DNA from: Scedosporium boydii
Taxonomy: Eukaryota > Ascomycota > Sordariomycetes > Microascales > Microascaceae
Direction of reading: 5' to 3'
Length of the DNA: 64,000 nt
NCBI GenBank assembly: GCA_002221725.1
Contig: NJFT01000004.1
Coordinates: 186,001-250,000 of the forward strand
A program made the position numbers and the translations under genes. Below are positions 1 to 10,897 of this stretch, piece by piece (position 1 is the stretch's first letter; every line of letters starts with the position of its first letter). The notes beneath the pieces are model-generated. The model was given only the letters and a program-made list of their open reading frames with translations, was not told where the DNA came from and made no database searches.

Positions 1-3000
1 CGGCATGGGCAGACTTGTTGAGGCGAATCGGGGGAAGTGGGTAGAGGAAGGTGAGATTTTTCCTTTGAATTTTCTGTGTTCCGTGTTCCGTTTCTTGTTC
101 CTGTCACAGCCTCACAGCCCGTGGTTACATATTGACTTTTCTTCTTTGCCTGCTTCATTGAATATTGAACCGGCTCCACCGTCTCTCTCGGAAAGGTGGA
201 GATTTGATATTGATATCAACCGGAACTTGCTCGATTTGCGACGCTCAAACTAAAGTCTCGAGACATATCACACCCCGTGTCTAGCTCCAGTGGAAAATTG
301 AACCGCGCAAAGGCAAAAGAAGAGAATGTCCCCCCCGCTAACCAAGTAAAGATGAGACGGAGGCCCTGTTTTTTTTGGCGAATGCCAGCCAAGGGAGCTC
401 CAAAGACTCAACTAGGGGTAGTGCATATTAGTGCTTCGTCCTGGCAGGACACTATGACCTCAGTCGCCGACGCAAAGGGGGCGAGAGGGGGGACGAGCTG
501 GACCGGTTCGGAACTCATAACGTCACCGGGTTCGTCTGGGTTGACAATGTTGATACCACTTTCGGCTCCATGGCCCTATTTCTTCCACCAGACTCGCACT
601 GGACCGGACCATGTCGTGCATGGGGCGTGTGGGGACCGCGTTGGTTTTGTATCAGCATTGTTTTTTTTTTCTGTCCCGATTTTTCTCATATTTATTAGTG
701 CTGTGGTGAACAGAAGCTGATTGACTGACAATTCGCCGGACTCTCCCGCCACTTGGTTCTGTCTCTATTTTTGGGTTGGGTGCTACCTGTGGTAAACTGT
801 CTCCTGGATTGCTGATTCGCCGTGGAATCATTTGGTGATGGGTCGGGCTGCAATTAAAAGATGTGTGGGAGCTACGTTGCGATGGAGTGGAATGTGCTGC
901 GTTGGCCGAGAGGCAGAAGGGAGGATGATGAACCTGTGGGTGAAAATGCGCCGCCGGTCGGTGCGACGTGCGTGTGAAGCCTGCATGTAATGCAGACGAT
1001 AATTGACGAGATTCGGGCGAGAACGGTGATTTGATGCCCGCCGAAGTGCGCTGGAGTACATGTCGTGAACTCAGTCGTGCTGTCCAGCCTGTCTGAGAAG
1101 CTGGTTGGTCTCCGCCCGCGTCGCTTGCCGCTTACACCCGACCGACCCTACCGCGAAGGCGGCAAGTCCAACAGTGAAGTTTAGTTTATTACGTCCAACA
1201 GAGGACTGGCTACCGGCGCGACTCCGTCGCAGACAAACTAGAACAGTTGACGTTTCTTGGTGTGGCTAGGCCATAATAGTGTGCTGGGCAGGCTCAGGTC
1301 GACCGAGCCCTCACTGGCTCGGCTCGAGATTGGTTGTAAGACACAAACCTTTCTTTTCTTTGCTCCGCCTCAATTCTCCCAAAATTCTCCCAAATTCCGC
1401 CGCCGCCACGTGTGGATCTTGGCCCATCCTTGGCATTTCCCTTTCAGACAAAAAAGATCCATCGTCCACCGGCGACGATTTGGTTGGATGCGTTGTTGGA
1501 TTGGATGTGGGCTTTTACACCGCCCCCTTCGCTGGCTCCAGCTCACAGGCCTTTTTGTCTGGTGACTGGTTTCAGAGGCTGGTGTTCTTTTCAGGTGGCT
1601 CTGGGCTTCGAACCGTGCCTCGGCGGTTTTTTTTTAGACCTCAATTCTTTTTTTATGCGTGGGAATATTCGTTCTTCGGGGGGTTTCTATGGTGGAAGGG
1701 CGAGTGTGTGGTGAGCTCTATATTTTTTGGGCCAGCCAATTTGTTCCTTAATTTTTATTCTTTTTCTTTATCTAGTATTTGATTCTATTTTACTATTTTC
1801 CTTTGGAGAGAAAAAGGGTGGTTGGAAATGTTTCAGCGTTGACTTTGACCTCAGTCCTGTTTTGCTGCATCACCGAACTCAGTCGATGCATCGGATCAGG
1901 CCCCGAGGAGTTAGTAATACTTCTTCTGTCTGTGATGGATCAAGGCAATTTCCCTGCACAGCTGGGCTAACTCTTGCACTACCAGCAAGGGGTACCCTGA
2001 TGTAGTACTCCGTACTAAACAGTCCAAGAGGATCAGTTCATGGGCTCTCGGCTCGGTCGGTGACATCAATCAAGTATTAGCGAAGACACTAGAGCAGCCA
2101 ACCGGACCTGACGCCAACCCCAAGGTTTAGTTAGGCCTGGCCCAAGTTAGGGTACCATAAGCAAAAATAGAAACCGTCGACATCATGCCTGGACTTTTTT
2201 GCCCTCTCCCACCTGCCACCTCTCTGCCCCCTTGCCGGGCCTTTCCTCTCTCGGCTGTTGTGTGTGTCCTTAACCTTTGGGACTAAGGACCTATTGATCG
2301 AATGTGTTGAGAGCTTGATATCGGCCCAACCACCCGGCAACAACTCTAATACGAGTGCATTGTCATTCCAAGCCCTTCTCCAAGAGCCGAGGCCGAATCA
2401 CGAAGAGCCTCTTTGTTTCCTCGATCCCAAAAATAAACCTCATCGCCGGGGACCTTTCTGCTTCTGTTTAGTCAGGACGAGGATCCCTGGCTTGGGCTTG
2501 GGGAGGGGCTCGTTATCGGTGGGAAAGGTGGAGCGATGTGTGAGCGGGGACAGAGGGTGAGTGGAGCTCGTGGTCTGTCGGTACAAGGATGCCTCGGGTA
2601 TTAGTGTGTACTCCGTACTCTGTAGTGTGAGCAGAAGCAGCTTGCATTGGCACTGATTGATCAGTGGTATTTGTGGCGAGCATATAGTGGAGCGTGGTAA
2701 AGAAATAGGAAGGGCACGGAGCGAGAAGCGGGAAAATACCACCGTCCGAGGAATCCTAGAGGCGGGGGACGCCGGGGACATTGCCTAGCAGTCAGGGAGG
2801 CTTTGATGCAGTCATCGAGCGAGCGCTCCGTACTTCGTAGTAGTACAGCCCACTTCACGTTACTCTTGAATGTGAAAGCTGCGTCCAGTGACCTCAACTA
2901 GCACACCACTGCGCTCTCTCTTCCAGCACGAAGTACAGCATAAGCATAGCAGAGGCGGGTGGAAACCACAATGCCCTGAAGGACAAAGTCGCCCGGCGGG

Positions 3001-3359
3001 ATCCTTGGCTTGTACGGATGAGCTTGCTGGGTACGTCTGACACCACTAGCACTGGTGGCTAGCAAGGGTTGATACCTGCACCGGAAACTCTACCGGTAGT
3101 GTACCTTTCCTCAGTCTTCGGACGGAGTGTACTACTTGTCTGGACGGCGCCGGTTGCTAACAGGCGATAGGGCTCGGTCTCAGCCATCAACGGCGGGTCC
3201 TGAGCGACCGAGAAAGCGCGAGGGGGGCGAGCCTTGAAGGGGAGGGCGACCATGAAGGGAGGGTGGGGACAGACAAGGGGGGGCGTGTGAGCTGTTGCGG
3301 CATGGGCGTGCGTCTGGGAAAATGCGGTTCTAAGTACATATTAACCTGGGGGCCCCATG
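1..3359. other. Intergenic region upstream of the Zn2Cys6 gene; no gene recognised
   Basis: I see no convincing coding region here. The open frames are short, lack recognisable domains and are not joined by sensible splice sites. Three copies of the 9-bp TACTCCGTA/TACTTCGTA element lie at 2006-2014, 2609-2617 and 2831-2839; the first is the core of the perfect inverted repeat TAGTAC-TCC-GTACTA. The stretch is probably distal promoter of the downstream regulator. Confidence 0.5.
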
Positions 3360-4365
3360 TTGCCGCCTCAGCCCTTTCCTCTTCCCCTCTTCCTTCTTCC
3401 TCCCACCAAGACAAGATCCAACAATCGCTCCAACGCTTTTTTCCACCACATTCGCTCTCCTCCCCCCCAAAACCACTTTCTGAGGAAGTCCTCGTCGACT
3501 CCTGTCATTCGCTTGAATAAACCAAATTTCCCTTTTTCTTTGTTTGTAAAGTGTGTGTGTGCGTGTGTTGCGTGAAACCTCCCTTTCTTCTCGTCTACTC
3601 GTCATCATCATCGAAACTAGTCCGAAAAGAGTATCGACCAAGACAGCAAGACCTGAAGAACGACAAGACCAACGACAACTGAACAACTCTCGAACCTGAA
3701 TACCGACCGTCTCGAGAATTCGACAAGTCAAGTCAAGAAATCAACGCAGGAAGAAAAGAAGGAAGAAAAGACACAAGACCTCCGATTTAAACGTTCAACG
3801 CCTCCTCCCGACATCGATTTCACAGTATCCACCGGCTCACTCGCTCGTCGGTGTATATTGTGCAGAAAGGAAGAAGCCTCGAAGACGTAAAAGGGACCAA
3901 TTTAGGACCAGTTTTACCTAGTGTTCCCTCCGAAATGCTTCGGTGACTTTAAGTCTTTTTTTCTTTTTATAAAACCAAAAACCACCCACATTCGCTTAAA
4001 GGATACGTGGAAATCCCGATTTCTACTGTCCACCCTACGATCGCTACAGTTGCAGTTGAAAGGAAAGGAAAGAAAAAAAAGAAGGAAAGGGAAAGAAGAA
4101 AAGTTCACGGAAGACCTCTCTAGAAAACCAACCCCGTAATTGCTCACGAAGCGGAAGAAAGGAAGGAAAAAAAGAGAGACGCAAACTCGCCTCGAATACG
4201 TCAATAATCTTCGTTCGATCGCTACCCTAAAGGCACAAACCAAATCTTCGAAAAACACTCGCTTCGTAGCGCACGACAGTCCGGCCCATTGTCGTGTGTT
4301 TCTCTTCAAACGTCCAAGTTTCTCTCTTCATCCAAGTTCGAAACCTCGTTCAAACAAGTTTCAAG
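3360..4365 (+). promoter_or_regulatory. Putative core promoter and long AUG-depleted 5' leader of the Zn2Cys6 gene
   Basis: A pyrimidine-rich tract (about 3360-3480), typical of fungal core promoters, is followed by about 880 bases that run to the start codon at 4366. By eye, the only ATG between 3360 and 4366 is at 3935, whereas roughly a dozen would be expected by chance. That ATG opens a three-codon upstream reading frame (Met-Leu-Arg-stop, 3935-3946). A purine-rich block (AAAGGAAAGG type) sits at about 4050-4115. Depletion of AUG over such a length is a mark of a transcribed 5' UTR. The transcription start itself is inferred, not seen. Confidence 0.55.
3935..3946 (+). promoter_or_regulatory. 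Minimal upstream ORF (Met-Leu-Arg-stop) in the Zn2Cys6 leader
   Basis: ATG CTT CGG TGA, the sole AUG of the inferred leader, about 420 nt before the main start. A tiny uORF this far upstream would allow re-initiation and could tune translation. The function is inferred. Confidence 0.4.
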
Positions 4366-6407
4366 ATGGCTGGTCCCGGCGGTGGTCCCCCTCGTCGCAG
4401 CCACACCAAGTCGCGGAAGGGCTGTGATACTTGGTAAGTTGATTTCTGGTCCGGTCCCGAGAAGGAGGTTGGGAAGACGTGTGTGCTGGTCCCGGTTCGA
4501 CTAACACGAGAGATACAGCAAGCGTCGCCACATCCGATGTGACGAGAGCTTCCCCCAATGCCGCAATTGCACCAAGCACAAGATCCGATGCCCTTACAAT
4601 GACATGCCCGTTCCCGAGAACCGTGCTGGCAGCCCCGACAAGCCTGATCTCATGTGGACACCCCAGATTGAGGCCGACATTGAGCAGTGGCAACGCACCG
4701 GCATCTTCCCATTCACCAATCTCAACATCTACCCTGCTCCCTCTCCTCAGACTTACACCGTCGAGGAGCTGAGGCTGATCCACCACGTTGCCTCTATCTG
4801 CAGTGAGCTCGATGCCATTGATGCCAACAACTTTACTATTTGGACCCGTCAGATGCCAATGTAAGTTTCGGGAGACAGAAGAGGGCTTCTTGGGTGAATT
4901 CAGCAACTAACATCGGACAGCATCCTCCAAATCGGTGCCACCAATCGATATGTCATGCACTCCCTGTTGGCGTTCTCCGCCATGCACATTGCCTTCCTCA
5001 CTGATTGCCCTCTCGTCGGCAACATGGCTTACGAGCACCGCGGTGTCGCTCTCAAGGGTCTGCAGGAGGCCATCGGCTCGTTCTCTCGTGAGACGTCGGA
5101 TGCCGTTCTCGCGGCTTCTCTTGTCCTCTCGTGGCAGGCCACAGATTGGTGAGTATTCAACTCCCACCACCCACTTATGCACGCCGCCGTAGCCTCCCCC
5201 CTTTTTTATTCATTCATATGCTAATAGTACTGTTCGTGAAGGCGTAGCTGGACCCAGCTCATGCAGGGAACCTCTTCGGTAAGTGGCTGATCGTCTTTCA
5301 GTCACTCTGGCCCCAGCGTCCTCCCGTGCCCTCATGCGATGAACGCAATTGTCTCTAACAGTATTTTAGGTTATTGATGCAATGGAGCCCTGGAAGCACG
5401 AGTCCCAGTTCGGCGAATTCATTGCCGAGAGCAGCACTTTCCCCACCGCGCCTCCCTCACCCACTCCTGACCACAAGCCCAACCAACCCAGCAAGGAGGA
5501 TATCGATGCATACCAGCGAACGCTTCAGCAGCTCCAGAAGGTCGAGGCTTACCTTAAGCAGGGCAAGCACGATTTCAAGTCCATTCAGCAGCTCATCACC
5601 TTCCTCAAGGGGTCCCGCAAGGTCAGCCCTACTCTGTCTGTCGCCCAGCAGTTTGAGCGGCTGCGACCTCTGAGGACGTGGCTCTTCTGGCTTCCTGTCA
5701 AGTACCTGAAGGACTCTCGCGGGTCGGCCAACTCGCTCGTGACCATTGCCCACTACTACACGGTGGCTCTGCTCATGGAGAGGCTCTTCCCAGAAATCGG
5801 CGCTGCGTATTTCGGTAGCCTCACTCTCGGGCCGGTCGAGGACATTGCCCGCAGGCTCCTCGCCATCAACAACCGCGGAGCCAAGGAGGCCCAGACCCCA
5901 CTTACGCTCATGGAGTTCCCCATCGAGACTGTCAACGAGTTCCGGTCAAGGATGGGATGGATGCACCCGGCTCGCACGCCCTCGTTCCCGCAGTTCAACC
6001 CTCCCAACTTCTACGTCGGCGATGCCCCTGTCCCCATTCCTCCCGTGTCTGGACCCTACTTGGCCTACGGAAGCCCTGCTTTCAGCTACAGCACCGAGTC
6101 ACTGCCCATGCTCACGACCGAGGCTGCGGGTGCGACGGCGACTAGCAGCGCGGCGGTAAGCCCGCTGATGCTGTCGTCATCCACGTTCAACAACCCGCAG
6201 TACCTCAATATCCCGTCTCCATCATACGCTACCGGTGGGCTCAGTCCGGCTTCTTCGACCTTCGAGGGATCGTTCACGTACAGCGACACGGAGGATTATG
6301 GCAGCACCTTTGACTTCGGCGGAATGCCTCCCGTCTATGGTGGTCCCAGCAACAGCAATCTTGGCGTCGGGTTTGTCACTCCCATCCATCAAGCCGTGTG
6401 GATCTAA
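4366..6407 (+). CDS. Zn2Cys6 (C6) fungal transcription factor, UPC2-like/DUF3468-type architecture
   Basis: Five exons: 4366-4433, 4519-4860, 4921-5148, 5242-5278 and 5370-6407, giving 570 aa. Intron 1 splits the first half of the zinc cluster. The spliced cluster has Cys at residues 20, 23, 30, 37, 40 and 47 (C-x2-C-x6-C-x6-C-x2-C-x6-C), a canonical binuclear zinc DNA-binding domain, with basic residues before it. Exon 3 must end at the TG before GTGAGT: this joins through the 37-nt exon 4 as DWRSWTQLMQGTSS and runs into VIDAMEPWKHES, a conserved middle-region signature I associate with this regulator family. The C-terminal third is rich in Ser, Pro, Gly and Tyr, like an activation domain. 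The protein should act in the nucleus. Sterol-uptake regulators share this layout, but the target genes cannot be told from sequence. Confidence 0.93.
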
Positions 6408-7067
6408 GTTCTAGGTTCTCTTATGGGATGTCTAGAATGCGGGCCACTTTACCAGCGGATACCTTTTTCTCCTTTCCCTTTTAACCTATTTATCGGTTTG
6501 GAATAATAACGTGGGGTTGACCAGAACCGTCCAGGATGTCTACGACGCCAACTTTTGCACCACCGGACGATATGACAACTGCTTCCTACCAGTTGTCGTA
6601 TAGCGCTGCTGCTTCTCCGTTTCTTCTGCCGGATCTCGCAGGAATGATTCCGTTGCCCGATTCTCCTCTACCCTTTACCGGTAATGTTTCGACTCAGCAA
6701 CACCACCGAAGCTCATCGGAGCCCGTGGTCAAGACTAGACCGCCGGAACCCTGATCTGATCTTTCCGCTCTGGCCGCCACCCTCTGCCTCCCTGAAATCT
6801 CGACTTGGACCTCCTTTTTTTCCCGTTATCTCTCTGCCTTAGGATTCCCATCGACGTTTTTCTGATTTTTTGACCTTTGCTCTCGTTCCACCTTGTTTGG
6901 ATTCTGTTCTAGCACAAACACTTTTGCTTCGGGCCTTCGCTTTTTTTTTCTGGTTTATTCTCAGCATTAATACTCTGATTCTCTCACCCGACCGGCAAAC
7001 GAACTCACTCTTGTTTAATACGGTACCCCTTTTTTTCGACTTTTCAACACAGACGCGGATGCAAACG

Positions 7068-7502
7068 ACGCTCCTTACAGTTCATGACACACCCCTCGAC
7101 ACTCCTTTGACAGGCCTAATACTGGATATTACACTTTTTTCTCGAGAACGATACAGCTTCTTCCCCAACTTGGGGCTGGTACTCGATGACGCTCCTTTTC
7201 CAACCACCTCTGAACGGCTTGTTGTACAAAACGACGATACCAACACACACCACTACGGTACAACCTAATGTTAACTACCTAATAACTCCAACTGATGTCA
7301 CTCCTTTTACGACACCCGCGAGACGGATTACGCTCCTTTGTACTGGATTATTCCCGGATCATGATACCCAACACTCATATATAGACGACGCTCCTTTTTT
7401 TGTTATTACGCCTTGGAATCACCAGCATTTTTGGCATCCTGTTTTTACGAATCTCATGAACGAATTCTGGAATCGGCCCTAGACTTTATACATACACTCC
7501 TT
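7068..7502 (+). repeat. Array of seven AC(G/A)CTCCTT elements
   Basis: Copies start at 7068, 7099, 7189, 7298 (TCACTCCTT variant), 7330, 7388 and 7494. Most are preceded by GAC or GAT, so the longer consensus is GA(C/T)GACGCTCCTTT. Spacing is irregular (about 31 to 109 bases). In some frames the unit reads Asp-Asp-Ala-Pro-Phe or Asp-Thr-Pro-Leu, but the copies are not in one common frame. Confidence 0.55.
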
Positions 7503-8450
7503 ACGGATTTGATTTTTTTTTGCACCGACCTGCATGGCGGCTGTGGTTTTGTGTCTGGAAACCCCCTTTTTGGTCTCTTTTTGGTTTGGTGTTCTTCACC
7601 AGTGTTGCTCATTTTGGGAGCAAAGGGAAATTGTTTTTGTTTTTGTTGAATGTCTGCTGGAGTTGAACCCGAGGGAAAATGCATATCAACGGCGTTTACA
7701 AGTTTTGGTTTTGAAGATGTTTCTGATTATTGTTGTTCTTTTGCGATGGATTGAAAATGTGAAGGATTACTTGCTATGGATGGAATACGGCTGTGTCTAA
7801 CAAACATGTTTTTTGGGAGGAATATAATACCTTGCTTGGCCTTTGGCAACCTTGGCATTGTTGGGCAAGGACGGGAACGGACAGAGAGGGGGACCGTTTC
7901 TGGCTCTCTTCTCGCCTTGTCTCCCGTGACCTACCCATCATCGCTTCGGGCTGTATAGTTGGGTCTTTTATGTGTTGATTGTTTATCTTTTTTTGGAAAC
8001 GCCGTTGTTGATAGTGTGGGAAATATTTAGCGAGTTGATAGCATTGAAGCGCCGCGCTGGGTGTGACATTTCCATCATGCCTTTTTGTTTAAGTGGCCCT
8101 TTATTCGTGTTCTTTTTGCAGTTCTACTCCTTGATGTGACCCTGTGAAGACGAGAGACGAGAGATGAGAGGGTGGATGTAAGAGTTGGACATGTCACCGT
8201 GGCTGAGGGGGGTGAAGTGTTGCCAACCCCAACCCTTCGCGAAGCACATACTCCGTGCAGAATGCTACCTATTGATATGCGGGTTTACTTGGGCTCCCCT
8301 GGCTCCATGAGGAGAGGTGTACGGAGTGACGACATTAGACGTGGTGGTTGGATTGGTTGATTGGGTTGAAGAGGCTTGGTTCGGCAAGGGGTTTGGGGGG
8401 ATGTTGCTATATTTAGATGGGAGGAGGGTTGGGGAATACGAGGTGTGTTT

Positions 8451-8504
8451 GATGACCACCCTGGCGTATCTTGGGGGGGACCTCTATACACCAGGGTGGA
8501 CATC
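8451..8504. repeat. 14-bp inverted repeat with a 26-base loop
   Basis: GATGACCACCCTGG (8451-8464) is matched by CCAGGGTGGACATC (8491-8504), whose reverse complement differs at one position. It can form a stable hairpin in DNA or in RNA from either strand. It lies about 2 kb after the Zn2Cys6 gene and outside any recognised gene. A terminal repeat of a tiny element or a chance hairpin are both possible. Confidence 0.5.
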
Positions 8505-9313
8505 TCCCGCCCCCTCTTCCCTTTGCTCTTTTGGTTTTTTCGGAACTTGAGCGTTTGATTAGTAGGAGGTGGTTAGGGTTGAAGTCTTTCTGGAGGAAGA
8601 TGGGGACCTGGTTACTAGGGAGGGACTATCTGGGGGAGGAAGACCTCGGATTCCTTACCCCTTGGACAGATGTGGATGATACTAGGTCTGGTCTTAGTGC
8701 CCTGTTTGATTCGACGGTTTACGACCCGAGCGATGCGCAAAGGTGGACAGAACAGACTCTGGGTGCCAAAAGGGGCGACAAAGACTGGCCGACACGCGAT
8801 ATGATCACAGGCGCTGGAGTGTCCCGGATCAGGACGCTTCATGACCGAAGTAGATGCGTTGATCGATACGACCGCATTTTGATCTGATGATATTCCTATG
8901 GCCTTCCGCGAGAGCGCTTCGCCGAGTTGGAAAGACGAAGATGGTCTCTATGCGGCGTCTCGCCAAGGTCCTTGTTCAAAGTGATCCTCCTTGGAACCGA
9001 CGTGTACAACGTCCTTTATTCGCTCAAGCCAGCGATACGCTGGAGCCTCTCCCTTCGAGCTCACGGAAAAAGGGGCTTCGATTGGTGTTAAATCCACCAG
9101 AAGTCTTTCCTTCCACTGAGTCGATTTCGCTCTTTTGAGACAACCTGCTTCCTTGCTACATTGACCTCCGCCGCGTTGGTTGAGCCTAGTCCTCCACACT
9201 TTGGTCTTCATGAATCTCCCCTCACTTGACGATATCGAAAACCCGGAGACCTTTGGGCCGGAATACCTAGAAGTTTAGGCTGCTCCCCCATCAATCTATT
9301 ATCCTCCCCATCA

Positions 9314-9344
9314 AGAGAGAGCGAGAGAGAGAGAGATATATATT
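9314..9344. repeat. GA/TA microsatellite
   Basis: An interrupted (GA)n run followed by (TA)n, in non-coding DNA. Confidence 0.8.
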
Positions 9345-10897
9345 AAATCTTAAGCTCATGAAAAGTGAAAGCTGGTCTCTGTAGATGAGGCGACTTCCTC
9401 CTTTCCCTCTCCCATCTTCCCCCAGGGACTATGGAAATACCGTCAACCAGAAGTATAGGTGATATTCCCCGGCTGATTTGCAACCCATCGTGGAACGGTT
9501 CGAAACCACTCTTCAGAATTCCAGAGAGACTTTGTGGTTTCTGACGCCGGGGCTTTATACCGGCTTCGACTATACCAAGTTGATTCTCATGCTCAAGCAA
9601 TTCGAAGGCGTACAGATGTATAGACGACCAAACATCATCTTGTCGAAGAACGGGAGCGGATCCTTCGAGCCCCCAACATCTCCTCCCCGTCCATGCTCCT
9701 TTCTCGCTCAAGGACAGTATATCTCCTCCCCAAAACTTCAATCCCATGTAAAGCAACAGCCGGAGTAACGTCTTCAAGTGGACATGAGAATAAAGAAGAA
9801 CCGCCGGCCCAGAGGTGGTCGAAAATGCACATGCTATCTATCTACCTATCTACAATAGAGGAAAGAAACAAAGAGAGGTATTGTCTACCAAATAAAAACC
9901 ATCGACGTCAAAACGCCTTCCGTTTCCCCAGAGGCATTTGCTGTGTTGCAAAGACTTCAATGTTTCCCTCATGTTGGACAGCTCCATGCCCAGCTCAGTG
10001 GGGTGCCACAAAGCGACTCTTTCCTCCATATTTCTCGTCCTGTCCATATCTCGGCGAGAAATACATCAATATAATCCCCAGTATCCCTATCCTCCAAAGC
10101 CATCCATCAACATATGCCCATTCCCATTTCCCAACAGGCAAGGAGGCCTCCCTCTTTCAAAGAGCTCATCGTCCACCCAAACTCCTCTAAACTCAACAAA
10201 AGTCCCTCCTCCCACCTCCCATGGAAAAAGAACACTTCGTCCATCCTCTTCCCAGACGGCCAGCTCCAGATGTAATCCCACACTCAACTATTCCCTCCAA
10301 CGTGTAAACAGCCTCGCCAACACCCAGATCCATATCCATAATCAGGTTTCCACCACACAAAGGCTCCCTCCCAGTCACAGCAGGTCAAACATCCTTCTTC
10401 TCTCTCCTACCTCAAGCATGCCCACTCTCACAGCCTCCCAGAAAACTCCTCAGCAACATCCCTAGGGCCCAAAGATGAAGATGGGTGAACAAGAATGACA
10501 ACATGTCAGAAGTGTTGCAAATGCAGAAATCTAAGCTAATTCATTGAAATGGAAAAAGAAAGGAAAGAAAAGAGTGAAGAAGCAGAAAAAAATGAAAGAA
10601 GGCCCTGCCCCATATCAACCCCCCTGAAGACTGTGCTATTCCATGATGCTACCGTAGAGAACCCCCAATTGCTTACTTTCCATGCTCTTTCTATGTCACA
10701 TACTACTGATATTACCCTTCCATATCTCTATATCATTCCTGTTTTAGGCAAGGTACAAGCTGAGTTGATGCTTCGCTTTTTTTTTCCCTCTCTTTCCTCC
10801 TTTATTTTCCTCCCCATACCCAGCTCGACCCGTCCTATTTTCCATCTCTTTATGCTTTTGTTGCCAGTGACATTTTTTCCTCGTTCGCTATATCTCT

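Larger units (their letters stand above)
6408..10897. other. 4.5 kb intergenic region between the Zn2Cys6 gene and Kap104
   Basis: It contains the 3' UTR of the upstream gene, a 72-codon open frame at 6536-6754 of unremarkable composition that is probably part of the UTR, the repeated CTCCTT element array (7068-7502), a strong inverted repeat (8451-8504) and a GA/TA microsatellite (9314-9344). The remaining open frames are short and show no recognisable family. The last few hundred bases before 10898 are the 3' flank of Kap104. Confidence 0.5.

Noticed and set aside
9836..9855. CTATCTACCTATCTAC run as a minisatellite or regulatory array
   Set aside because: Only a few imperfect units; within the range of chance low-complexity sequence.
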